A DNA stretch of 64,000 bases from Mycobacterium sp. MS1601 (GTDB lineage: Bacteria; Actinomycetota; Actinomycetes; Mycobacteriales; Mycobacteriaceae): NCBI RefSeq assembly GCF_001984215.1, contig NZ_CP019420.1:372001-436000 (forward strand), in the 5' to 3' direction. Below, one piece after another: positions 16,344 through 25,046 of the stretch. How positions within the stretch are numbered: the stretch's first letter is position 1; each line of letters begins with the position of its first letter. The notes under the pieces are model-generated. The model did no database searches. It saw nothing but the letters and a program-made list of their open reading frames with translations, and was not told the origin of the DNA. The position numbers were made by a program, and so were the translations under genes.

Positions 16344-19300
16344 CTAGCGGGTCTGGCGGTACTTGTTCATCGCGTCGTCGAGACGCTGCAGAGCCTCACC
16401 GAACTCGGCGAAGTTACCGCTGGTCTGCGCTTCCTGCATACCGTCAAGCGCGGTCTGCACCTCGCTGAGCGCAGCTGCCTTGGCGGGCGAGAGCGTCACC
16501 GGCTGGCCTGCGGGCGCGGGCGGTGTTGCTGCCTGCGAGGGCACCTCAGGCTGTGCGGCCGGCGGTTGCGCCGACTGCTGCGCATCAGGCGGCGGTGTAC
16601 TTCCCGGGTTGCCCGCAGGGGCGGCGGATCCCGGCGTCGGAGCAGGCCCCGTCGCAGTGGATCCGGCACCGGCGCCGAAGATCTCGTCGAGCGCGTCCCG
16701 CACCGTCGGGCCGTAACCCACCTGGTCGTTGTACATCATCGCCACCCGGATCAGACGCGGATAGGACGACGCCGCATCACTGCTTCCTGGCGAGGCGTAG
16801 ATGGGTGCCACGTACAGCAGACCACCATTGCCCACCGGCAGTGTCAGTAGGTTGCCCCACCGGATCCGGTTCTGATTGTCGCGGCCGATGACGCCGAGAT
16901 CCTGGCTGACCGCGGTGTCGGTGCTGATGGCATTGAACGCCAGCTTAGGGCCGTTGACCTGACCCGGAATGGTCAGCACCGTGAGCTGACCATAGGTGGC
17001 CGGATCCGAGGACGCGCTGATGTAGGCGGCCAGGAAGTCGCGGCGGAACCGGTTCATGGCGCTGGTCAACTGGAACGACGCCTGACTGCCGTCCTGCGCA
17101 ATGTCTTTGGCCACGATGTAGTACGGCGGCTGGAAGCTGGAGGCTGTCGGGTTGGGATCCAGCGGTACGTCCCAGAAATCCGACGTCGAGAAGAACGTGA
17201 TGGGGTCGTCGACGTGGTACTTGGCCAGCAGCGCCCGCTGCACCTTGAACAGATCTTCGGGGTAGCGCAGATGCTGGGCCAGTTCCTCGCTGATGTCCGA
17301 CTTGGGCTTCACCGTGTCGGGGAACACCTTCATCCACGCCTGCAGCACGGGATCGCTCTCGTCCTGCGCGTACAGCGTGACCGTGCCGTCGTAGGCGTCG
17401 ACGGTGGCCTTCACCGAGTTCCGGATGTAGGACACCTGCCGGTCGGGCAGCAGCCGGTTGGCCGCGACCTCGTTGGAGTCGGCGGTGGCGCTCGACAGTG
17501 AGGTGAGCTCCGAGTACGGGTAGTTGTCGAGGGTGGTGTACCCGTCGACGATCCACACCATCCGCTTGTTCACGATCGCCGGGTAGACACTGGTGTCCGT
17601 GGTCAGCCACGGCGCCACCGCCTCCACGCGGTCCGCAGGGTCGCGGTTGAACAGGATCTTGCTGTTCTCGCCGATGACGCCGGAGAACAGGAAGTTGCGC
17701 TCGGCGAACTTGGCCGCGAACACCGACCGGTTGAACCAGTTGCCGATCGACACGCCGCCGCTGCCCTGATAGGTGTAGTTGCGGGTGTCGGTGTTGGTCT
17801 CGTAGTCGTACTCACGGTCCGGGCCGCCGTTGTTGCCGACAATGGCGTAATCGGCAGGCGCCGAAGCGATCACGGGACCGTAGTAGATGCGCGGCTGATC
17901 CAGCGGCGCAGGCCCGGGCGAGACGACGGATCCGTTGCCGCCGACCACGCTGGCCAGGAACTCGGGGTAACCGCCGTTCTGGTTGGGGTCGTTGGCGATG
18001 CCACGCACCGTGTTGGCCGGCGAGGCGATGAACCCGTTGCCGTGGGTGTAGACGGTGTGCCGGTTGATCCAGTCTCGCTGGTTGTCGATCAGTCGTTCCG
18101 GGTTGAGTTCGCGAGCGGCCACCACGTAGTCACGCAGTGCGCCGTCGTCGCCGGTGTAGCGGTCCATCGCCAGCTGCTCGGGAAGCTGTAGAAGTTCTTG
18201 CCCTGCTGGAACTGGGTGAACGCCGGGCTGACGATCGTGGGGTCGAGCAGCCGGATGTTCGACGTGGTGGCACGGTCAGCGGCCACCTGTTGCGCGGTGG
18301 CGGCTTCGTTGCCGCTGTAGTCGCGGTAGGTCACGGTCTGGTCGGTGAGCCCGTAGGCGTCTCGAGTGGCAGTGATACTGCGGGAGATGTACTCGGATTC
18401 GCGCTGAGCAGCGTTGGGGCGCACGCTGATCTGCTCGACCACCAGCGGCCAGCCCGCTCCGATGATCACCGAGCTCAGCAGCAGCAGCACCAGACCGATG
18501 GCCGGGATGCGCAGGTCACGCAGGACCAGCGCCGAGAACACCGCCGCCGCGCAGATGACGGCGATGGCGAGCAGGATGAGTTTGGCGGGCAGCACAGCGT
18601 TGATGTCGGTGTAGCCGGCGCCGGTGAAGGGCTTGCCGCCGCGGGTGTGACTGAGCAGCTCATAGCGGTCCAGCCAGTACGCGAACGCCTTGAGCAGCAC
18701 CAGGACACCGACCAGCGCGACCAGCTGGATACGGGCGGGCTTGCTCAGCACCCCGGCGCGGCCTGCCAGCCTGATGCCGCCGAAGATGTAGTGCCCCACC
18801 AGGTTTGCGATGAACGCCAGGAACAGCGCCACCATCACGTAGTTGAGGACCAGCCGGTAGAACGGCAGGTCGAAGGCGTAGAAGCCGAGGTCGAGACCGA
18901 ACTGCGGATCCGTGACGCCGAAGGAGCCGCCGTTGAGGAACAGCTGGACCGCCGGCCAGTAGCTCTGCGCGATCAGGCCCGAGAAGAAGCCGATGGCCAC
19001 CGGAATGCCGATGCCGACCAGCTTGAGCCGCGACATCACCGCGGTGCGGTAGCGCGCCACCGGATCATTGGGGCCAACCGTGGGCACGAACACCGGCCGC
19101 GACCGATAGGCCAGCGCCAGGCCCGCGAAGACGATGGCGCCCACTCCCACCGCCACCACCACGAAGACGATGAGACGGGTCAACAAAGTGGTGGTGAACA
19201 CCGAGCGATAACCGAGCTCGCCGAACCACAACCAGTCGACATATGTGTCGACCAGCCGAGGGCCGACCAGCAGCAGCACCACGGCCACCAAAGCGATGGC

Positions 19301-19360
19301 AATCAGAATCCGGCTGCGCCGAGTCAGCTTCGGCATCCGCGCGGCGGGCCGCATACCCAC
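16344..19360 (-). pseudogene. UPF0182 family membrane protein, broken by a one-base deletion
   Basis: The upstream part (19360 to about 18180) encodes a GTG-started protein with about seven transmembrane segments. The downstream part (about 18180 to 16344) encodes the large extracytoplasmic domain and a Pro/Ala-rich tail. Together they match the usual single UPF0182 protein of about 1000 residues (the Rv3193c type). At about 18179-18181 the sequence encodes SFP then SSW, where [12 protein letters not shown] is expected. One missing C on the plus strand accounts for the shift, and everything on both sides is intact. A sequencing error or a recent mutation are both possible. If real, the downstream half could only be made from an internal ATG (18167) without membrane anchors. 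Function of the family is unknown. Confidence 0.8.
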
Positions 19361-19452
19361 GTGTTAACTCCCTGGTGGTGGTCTGGTGAACAGGTGTACT
19401 GTGACGGCCCCAACTGTACTGAACGTGGTTCGGGCAAACGCCGGATCATCGG

Positions 19453-20475
19453 TCAGCAACCAGGTGGTTCGCCACCGGCTGAAAGCGTGTGCAGTGCTTC
19501 GACGGCGCCGCTGAGCGACTCCACCTTGACCATTTCCAGACCGTCCTGGGGGTCGGACTTGGCTTCCTCGCAGTTGGCGGCAGGCACCAGGAACACCGTC
19601 GCACCGGCTTCCCGGGCGGCGAGCATCTTGTGGGTGATGCCGCCGATGGGGCCGACGGTGCCGTCCAGCCGAATACTGCCGGTGCCGGCGACGAACTTGG
19701 ATCCACTGAGGTCACCGGTGGTGAGCTTGTCGACGACGGCCAGGCTGAACATCAGGCCGGCGGAGGGCCCGCCGATGTTGGCGAGGTTGAAGTCGATGCT
19801 GAACGGCGCCCACGGCACGGTGAGCACCGAGACGCCCACCAGACCGGAATCCTTGTCAGGATGCTTGCCCAAGGTGATGGTGGTGGTGCCGGCGGGTTGG
19901 TTCTTGCGGCGATAGTCGACGACGATCTCGTCGCCCGGTTTGGTGTCTGCCAGCAAACGCGTGAAGTCCTCGGTGTTGGCGACGGGCTGCCCGTTCACCG
20001 CATCGATGGCGTCCCCGTCCTGAAGCTTCCCGACCGCAGGTCCCGGGTCGTTGACCGAGGCGACCGTCAACGCCGGCGCGTAGTCGAGATAGCCCAGCGC
20101 GGCGTACTCGGCACTGTCCTCGGACTTCTCGAAGTCGGCGGTGTTGCTCTCCTGCACCTCTTCGCGCGTCTTGCCCGGCGGATACACCAGATCGCGCGGG
20201 ACCAGCTGCTCGCGACCCGACATCCACAGGCTCAATGCGTGGCCGAGAGTGAGGCCATCACGCTGCGACACCGTGGTCATGTTCAAGTGCCCGGTCGTGG
20301 GCTTGGTCTCGGTACCTTCGATTTCGACCACGGGCTTGCCGTCGAACTCGCCGAGGGTGTCGAAGGTGGGGCCCGGCCCCAGCGAGACGAACGGCACCGT
20401 CACAACGGCCAGCAGCACTCCGAAGGCGACTATCGGTACGAGCGCCACCACCAGCGTCATAATCCGCCTGTTCAC
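19453..20475 (-). CDS. membrane-anchored PDZ/Lon-type serine protease (YlbL family)
   Basis: The 340-residue product has an N-terminal membrane segment (about 5-28), a PDZ domain (about 130-205, with GDAIDAVNGQPV) and a Lon-like proteolytic domain. The latter shows NIGGPSAGLMF with the catalytic serine and GGITHKMLAARE with the catalytic lysine, the S16 dyad. It corresponds by position to Rv3194c. Family members act outside the cytoplasmic membrane in protein quality control; substrates in mycobacteria are unknown. The GTG start is supported by a leaderless promoter. It is divergent from the DUF2342 gene. Confidence 0.88.
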   Translation of the reverse strand: MNRRIMTLVVALVPIVAFGVLLAVVTVPFVSLGPGPTFDTLGEFDGKPVVEIEGTETKPTTGHLNMTTVSQRDGLTLGHALSLWMSGREQLVPRDLVYPPGKTREEVQESNTADFEKSEDSAEYAALGYLDYAPALTVASVNDPGPAVGKLQDGDAIDAVNGQPVANTEDFTRLLADTKPGDEIVVDYRRKNQPAGTTTITLGKHPDKDSGLVGVSVLTVPWAPFSIDFNLANIGGPSAGLMFSLAVVDKLTTGDLSGSKFVAGTGSIRLDGTVGPIGGITHKMLAAREAGATVFLVPAANCEEAKSDPQDGLEMVKVESLSGAVEALHTLSAGGEPPGC

Positions 20476-20481
20476 GAGGCA

Positions 20482-20487
20482 AGAGTA
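20482..20487 (-). promoter_or_regulatory. -10 element, leaderless start of the PDZ protease gene
   Basis: On the minus strand TACTCT is followed after six bases by the GTG at 20475. Confidence 0.5.
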
Positions 20488-20587
20488 CGGGCACCATGTG
20501 AGTGGGCCTGCTCAGCTGAGGAGTCAGGCGCAGCGCAGGTTCACTGTGAGCGTGACCGCCGTGCGCGCAGCCGCTGGCCACGGTGAG

Positions 20588-20593
20588 TACCGT
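20588..20593 (+). promoter_or_regulatory. -10 element, leaderless start of the DUF2342 gene
   Basis: TACCGT is followed after seven bases by the ATG at 20601. This favours that ATG over an upstream in-frame GTG at 20583. Confidence 0.5.
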
Positions 20594-20600
20594 TGGAGTC

Positions 20601-21974
20601 ATGGCTGACCTGCCCTTTGGCTTCTCGTCCGGCGAAAGCAAGGATCCCGACAAGGATCCGAACCGAAACAACCCGAATCCGAACGACCCATTTGGCTTCG
20701 GCGCGGCGGGCGGCGACTTCAACATGAACGATTTGGGACAGATCTTCACCCGCCTGGGTCAGATGTTCTCCGCCGGCGGCGCCGGCATGCCCGGTGCCTC
20801 GGCAGGTCCGGTCAACTACGACCTGGCCCGGCAGCTGGCCTCCAGCAGCATCGGCTTCGTCGCTCCTATCCCGGAAAACACCACCAAAGCCATCGCCGAC
20901 GCGGTGCACCTTGCCGATCTGTGGCTCGACGGCGTCACTCCCCTGCCCGCGGGCACCAGCAAGGCCGTCGCCTGGACCGCCACCGACTGGCTGGACAACA
21001 CCATCGACACCTGGAAGCGGCTGTGCGACCCGGTGGCCCAGCAGATCTCGACCATGTGGGCCTCGGCGTTGCCGGAGGAAGCCAAGAGCATGGCCGGGCC
21101 GTTGCTGGCGATGATCTCCCAGATGGGTGGCATGGCGTTCGGCTCGCAGCTGGGGCAGGCGCTGGGCAAGCTGTCCAAAGAGGTGCTGACCTCCACCGAC
21201 ATCGGGCTGCCGTTGGGCCCCAAGGGTGTGGCGGCGCTGCTGCCCGAGGCGGTCGAGGAATTCTCGTCGGGCCTGGAGCAGCCGCGCGCCGAGATCCTGA
21301 CCTTCCTGGCCGCCCGCGAAGCTGCCCACCAGCGACTGTTCGTACATGTGCCGTGGCTGGCCAGCCAGCTGCTGAGCAATGTCGAGGCCTATGCCAAGGG
21401 CATCACCATCGACATGTCCGGTATCGAGGAGCTGGCCCAGGGCTTCAACCCGGCCGCCATGACCGACCCGGCCGCCATGGAACAGCTGCTGAACCAGGGC
21501 ATCTTCGAACCGAAGGCCACCCCGGAGCAGACAGCCGCGCTGGAACGCCTCGAGACGCTGCTGGCGCTCATCGAAGGCTGGGTGCAGACCGTTGTCAGCG
21601 CCGCTCTCGGTGACCGGATCCCCGGCGCCTCGGCGCTGTCGGAGACGCTGCGCCGTCGCCGCGCCACCGGCGGACCCGCGGAGCAGACGTTCGCCACCCT
21701 GGTCGGGCTGGAACTGCGGCCGCGCAAGCTGCGCGAAGCGGCAGTGCTGTGGGAGCGGCTCACCGATGCCGCCGGCGCCGATGCCCGCGACGCGGTGTGG
21801 CAGCACCCCGATCTGCTGCCGGACGCCGACGACCTCGACACACCTGCCGGATTCATCGACCGGGTAATCGGTGGCGACACCGGTTCAGACGAGATCGACG
21901 AGGCCATCGCGCAGTTCGAGAAAGACTTCAACAGCGGCCGAGACGATTCCGGCGATCCCCCTGTGGAGAAGTAA
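20601..21974 (+). CDS. DUF2342 / zinc-dependent metalloprotease-like protein
   Basis: The 457-residue product has an N-terminal Asn/Pro/Gly-rich segment and a largely helical core. The stretch REAAHQRLFVHVPWL (around residue 235-250) is the conserved histidine-containing signature of the actinobacterial DUF2342 family (Rv3195 type), often described as metalloprotease-like. No classical HExxH is present, so catalysis is unproven. The start is set by the leaderless promoter. The next gene begins 37 bases downstream on the same strand, and this group of three genes keeps its order in mycobacteria. Confidence 0.8.
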   Translation: MADLPFGFSSGESKDPDKDPNRNNPNPNDPFGFGAAGGDFNMNDLGQIFTRLGQMFSAGGAGMPGASAGPVNYDLARQLASSSIGFVAPIPENTTKAIADAVHLADLWLDGVTPLPAGTSKAVAWTATDWLDNTIDTWKRLCDPVAQQISTMWASALPEEAKSMAGPLLAMISQMGGMAFGSQLGQALGKLSKEVLTSTDIGLPLGPKGVAALLPEAVEEFSSGLEQPRAEILTFLAAREAAHQRLFVHVPWLASQLLSNVEAYAKGITIDMSGIEELAQGFNPAAMTDPAAMEQLLNQGIFEPKATPEQTAALERLETLLALIEGWVQTVVSAALGDRIPGASALSETLRRRRATGGPAEQTFATLVGLELRPRKLREAAVLWERLTDAAGADARDAVWQHPDLLPDADDLDTPAGFIDRVIGGDTGSDEIDEAIAQFEKDFNSGRDDSGDPPVEK

Positions 21975-22011
21975 AAACCTGATCTGCAGGCGCCGTGTCA
22001 CAGTCGGCGCC

Positions 22012-22851
22012 ATGGTCGGCCGCTACAGCCTCGATCCGGCGATGCCGGTGCTCCTGCGACCGGACGGCACCGTCCAGGTGGGGTGGGATCCACGTCGTGC
22101 GGTCACGGTCCGTCCGCCCGGCGGGCTCACCGCCGGGGCGCTGGCGGCGGTGCTTCGCCGCATGCAGGCGACCGCGGGAATGGAAGAGCTGGCCCGGGAG
22201 GCGGCCCGTCACGGCGAGGTGGGGGCCGAAGAGCTGACCGGCCTGATCGGTGCGCTGGTGGGCGCCGGGGTGGCCCGACTTCAGCAGAACTCGGACGCCG
22301 GACGGGCACCGTCTATCCGGGTGCACGGCCGCGGCCCCTTGGCGGCCACGATGCTCGACGGGCTGCAGCGGTCTGGAGCGCGCCTCAAGCACACCAGCCA
22401 CGCGCACGCCGCGGTGCATTCCGAGACGACGGACCTGGTGGTGCTGACCGATGTCCTGGTGGCCGACCCGCGTCTGTTGCGTGACCTGCACGACGCGCGT
22501 GTGCCGCACCTGCAGGTCCGGGTGCGCGACGGGAAGGGATTGGTGGGGCCACTGGTTCTTCCCGGGCTCACCAGCTGCTTGGATTGCGCTGACCTGCACC
22601 GATGCGACAGGGATGCGGCCTGGCCCGCGGTGGCGGCCCAGTTGCGCGACACTGTCGGCTCTGCCGACCGGGCCACCGTGCTGGCCACCGCGGCGCTGGC
22701 GCTGGGCCAGGTCAACACGGTGCTGGGCGCGCTGCGCGGCGTGCCCGGGCCGCAGCCACCCGCCACCTTGTCCACGACTCTGGAGTTCGACACCTCCACC
22801 AGCACCATCACCGCCAGGCATTGGCCGCGCCACCCCCGCTGCACGTGCTGA
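22012..22851 (+). CDS. cyclodehydratase-like (ThiF/TOMM precursor-binding-like) protein
   Basis: The 279-residue product corresponds to Rv3196. It has an N-terminal winged-helix-like part, a central degenerate Rossmann strand (about 100-150) and paired cysteines typical of a structural zinc site: CLDCADLHRC in the second half and CTC at the extreme C-terminus. These features resemble the bacteriocin-cyclodehydratase family that helps make thiazole/oxazole peptides. No precursor peptide or partner cyclodehydratase is visible here, so the role may differ. The ATG at 22012 is chosen because sequence upstream of it overlaps the preceding gene and shows no conservation. Confidence 0.72.
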   Translation: MVGRYSLDPAMPVLLRPDGTVQVGWDPRRAVTVRPPGGLTAGALAAVLRRMQATAGMEELAREAARHGEVGAEELTGLIGALVGAGVARLQQNSDAGRAPSIRVHGRGPLAATMLDGLQRSGARLKHTSHAHAAVHSETTDLVVLTDVLVADPRLLRDLHDARVPHLQVRVRDGKGLVGPLVLPGLTSCLDCADLHRCDRDAAWPAVAAQLRDTVGSADRATVLATAALALGQVNTVLGALRGVPGPQPPATLSTTLEFDTSTSTITARHWPRHPRCTC

Positions 22852-22906
22852 CATCGCCAGTTGCCACATCGGTGCACGTCCGCACAGGAAGGTCGTGGAT
22901 GATGGT

Positions 22907-24226
22907 GTGGTGGCAGACATCAGACGTGGAAGCGCTGCGCGAAACGCCAAGCTCGCAACGTTGCCGGTGGGTTTCGCCGGCCGCGCCGCACTCGGATTCG
23001 GCAAGCGGCTCACCGGCAAGTCGAAGGACGAAGTCAACGCCGAACTGATGGAGAAAGCCGCCAATCAGCTGTTCACTGTCCTCGGTGAGCTCAAGGGCGG
23101 CGCCATGAAAGTAGGCCAGGCGCTCTCGGTGATGGAAGCCGCCGTGCCCGAACAGTTCGGCGAGCCCTACCGCGAAGCCTTGACCAAACTGCAGAAGGAT
23201 GCGCCGCCGCTGCCCGCGGCCAAAGTGCACCGCGTGCTCGACCAACAGCTGGGCACCAAGTGGCGCGAACGCTTCACGTCCTTCGACGACACCCCCGTCG
23301 CCTCCGCCAGCATCGGCCAAGTACACAAGGGCATCTGGTCCGACAGCCGCGAGGTGGCCGTCAAAATCCAGTACCCCGGTGCCGATGAAGCGCTGCGCGC
23401 CGACCTCAAGACCATGCGGCGCATGGTGTCGATCTTCAAGCAGCTCTCCCCCGGCGCCGACGTCCAGGGCGTGGTCGACGAGCTGATCGAACGCACCGAG
23501 ATGGAACTGGACTACCGGCTGGAGGCCGACAACCAGCGTGCCTTCGCCAAGGCCTACGCCGGCCATCCGCACTTTGTGGTGCCCGCCGTGATTGCCAGTG
23601 CCCCCAAGGTGGTGATCGCGGAGTGGATCGACGGCATCCCGCTGGCGCAGATCATCCGCAACGGCACCCAGGATCAACGAGATCTCATGGGGTACAGGCT
23701 TTTTGAACTCACCGACGATGCCCCACGCCGCCTGGAGATGATGCACGGCGACGCCCATCCCGGCAACTTCATGCTGATGGACGGCGACAAGATGGGCGTC
23801 ATCGATTTCGGGGCCGTCGCTCCCCTGCCCGGCGGTATGCCCCGCGAACTCGGCCAGCTGCTGCGCTACGCGGTGGACAAGAACTACGAGAAGCTGTTGC
23901 CCACCATGGAGAAGATCGGCTTCATCCAGAAGGGTGAGAAGGTCGACACCGCCGAGATCGACGAGATGCTCAAGCAATACGTGCAACCACTCGAGGTCGA
24001 GGTGTTCCACTACAACCGCAAGTGGCTGCGGAGAATGGCCGCGGTGGACTTCGACCGCGCCGCCGGTCAGATCCGCACCGCGCGACAGATGGACATCCCG
24101 GCCAAGCTCGCCATTCCGATGCGCGTCATCGCCTCTATCGTCGCGATCTCGTGTCAGCTGGACGCGCACGTCCCGGTGCGGCAGATCGCCGAGGACTTGG
24201 TGCCCGGCTTCGCCGACCCGGACTAG
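22907..24226 (+). CDS. ABC1/UbiB-family atypical kinase
   Basis: The product is about 439 residues. It has the KxGQ motif region AMKVGQALS, the Ala-rich nucleotide loop ASIGQVHKG, the invariant lysine in VAVKIQYPG, the catalytic-loop equivalent HGDAHPGNFM and the metal-binding VIDFG. This is the ABC1 (ADCK/UbiB) fold, related to Rv3197. Family members are ATPases linked to isoprenoid-lipid metabolism. In M. tuberculosis, from memory, the locus next to whiB7 has been tied to macrolide tolerance. Start is GTG 22907 or 22910; AGGAAGG lies about 14 bases before. A hairpin terminator separates its end from whiB7. Confidence 0.88.
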   Translation: MVADIRRGSAARNAKLATLPVGFAGRAALGFGKRLTGKSKDEVNAELMEKAANQLFTVLGELKGGAMKVGQALSVMEAAVPEQFGEPYREALTKLQKDAPPLPAAKVHRVLDQQLGTKWRERFTSFDDTPVASASIGQVHKGIWSDSREVAVKIQYPGADEALRADLKTMRRMVSIFKQLSPGADVQGVVDELIERTEMELDYRLEADNQRAFAKAYAGHPHFVVPAVIASAPKVVIAEWIDGIPLAQIIRNGTQDQRDLMGYRLFELTDDAPRRLEMMHGDAHPGNFMLMDGDKMGVIDFGAVAPLPGGMPRELGQLLRYAVDKNYEKLLPTMEKIGFIQKGEKVDTAEIDEMLKQYVQPLEVEVFHYNRKWLRRMAAVDFDRAAGQIRTARQMDIPAKLAIPMRVIASIVAISCQLDAHVPVRQIAEDLVPGFADPD

Positions 24227-24236
24227 ACACCCGAAA

Positions 24237-24267
24237 GCCGCCGAGACTGCTGGGCAGTCTCGGCGGC
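24237..24267. terminator. bidirectional hairpin between the ABC1 kinase gene and whiB7
   Basis: GCCGCCGAGACTGC and its exact complement form a 14-base-pair stem around TGG, between two convergent genes. No T run follows on either side, so efficiency is uncertain. Confidence 0.6.
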
Positions 24268-24274
24268 ATCGACG

Positions 24275-24556
24275 TCACGCTGCGACCGAATCCTTGCGCG
24301 GCCGACCACGCGGGCGCTTGCGCGCGACAATCGCGCCTCGCTCGATGATCTCACCGCCCCACACACCCCATGGCTCCTCGCGCTCCAGCGCGGCGGTCAG
24401 GCACTGGCGGCGGATCGGGCACTGCGCGCACAGCACCTTGGCGCGCTCCAGATCGGCGGGGGTTTCGGCGAACCACAGATCGGGGTCTCCGGCATGGCAA
24501 GGCAGCTCCGGCAGCTTCTGCGTGTCCTCTACGGCAGGGACCGTCAGGGCTGACAT
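24275..24556 (-). CDS. whiB7: WhiB7, iron-sulfur regulator of intrinsic antibiotic resistance
   Basis: The 93-residue product has the four WhiB cysteines (one in LPCHAG and three in CAQCPIRRQC), the turn motif PWGVWGG and a C-terminal AT-hook RGRPRK. The AT-hook distinguishes WhiB7 from other WhiB proteins. It binds the primary sigma factor and AT-rich DNA just upstream of -35 elements to activate drug-resistance genes and itself. The ATG at 24556 follows GCAGGTGAAGG. A leader of about 430 bases carries an upstream ORF, a hairpin attenuator and an autoregulated-type promoter, all described separately. Confidence 0.96.
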   Translation of the reverse strand: MSALTVPAVEDTQKLPELPCHAGDPDLWFAETPADLERAKVLCAQCPIRRQCLTAALEREEPWGVWGGEIIERGAIVARKRPRGRPRKDSVAA

Positions 24557-24648
24557 GTCCTTCACCTGCTTCCTGGTTTCGTGGCTTCTCGTCTTTGCTT
24601 CGAGATCCGGACCAGGCGTTTTGCGGGTGTTGTCCCGGTAAAACACTG

Positions 24649-24686
24649 ATGGCCACGGATCCGGGTGACTTCGGGTCCGTGGCCAT
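24649..24686 (-). terminator. probable attenuator hairpin in the whiB7 leader
   Basis: A 14-base-pair stem (ATGGCCACGGACCC against GGATCCGTGGCCAT, one G:T wobble) with a ten-base loop, followed on the minus strand by CAGTGTTTTA. It lies between the upstream ORF and whiB7, as expected for transcription attenuation relieved when ribosomes stall. Confidence 0.65.
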
Positions 24687-24706
24687 TTGGCTGCTGTGTC
24701 GGGCTT

Positions 24707-24934
24707 CTAGAGGAAACTCCGATCCACGGACGCGTCAGTCTCGGCGGCGGTGCGGCGCTTGCGCTGCGGCGCAATGGCGGCAACCGCCCAGGCGGCATGA
24801 GCCGCGGGGGTGTTATGCGGTGCGGTCATCACCGCAGCTCCGAACCTGTCCAGCAACAGGACATGGGAGGCCCCTGCCACATTTGCCACGGCGGCATTGC
24901 TGCCTACCGAGCCGTGCTGCGTGAAATCAATCAT
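24707..24934 (-). CDS. upstream ORF in the whiB7 leader (75 residues)
   Basis: Starts with ATG at 24934, seven bases after AAAGGAGAG, the best ribosome site in the leader, and ends 20 bases before the attenuator hairpin. The peptide is rich in Ala and Val and has a basic patch (PQRKRRTAAETD) before the end; it resembles no known protein. An upstream ORF is established for whiB7 regulation in mycobacteria: translation stress in the ORF lets transcription proceed into whiB7. Its length here and the role of its sequence are not established. Confidence 0.6.
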   Translation of the reverse strand: MIDFTQHGSVGSNAAVANVAGASHVLLLDRFGAAVMTAPHNTPAAHAAWAVAAIAPQRKRRTAAETDASVDRSFL

Positions 24935-24995
24935 TGGTGGGGCTCTCCTTTCTTGTTGCGCGGGCCATCTGACGGCCGTGGGTCGTACGCGTTCG

Positions 24996-25033
24996 AGGCT
25001 AGACGGTCCTCATAGACGAGCACAAGCGATTTT
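24996..25033 (-). promoter_or_regulatory. WhiB7-type autoregulated promoter of whiB7
   Basis: On the minus strand: AT-rich AAAAT (25029-25033), three bases, -35 TTGTGC (25020-25025), 18 bases, -10 TAGCCT (24996-25001). An AT-rich block three bases upstream of the -35 is the known WhiB7 recognition arrangement. Transcription would start near 24988. Confidence 0.6.
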
Positions 25034-25046
25034 CTGACCTGCAGTT

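Noticed and set aside
18137..19915. 592-codon open frame opposite the UPF0182 gene
   Set aside because: Antisense shadow; His/Gln/Asp-rich, no recognised domain, while the minus strand carries a clear membrane protein.
20541..21806. 421-codon open frame opposite the DUF2342 gene
   Set aside because: Antisense shadow without motifs; the plus-strand gene is family-supported and has a promoter.
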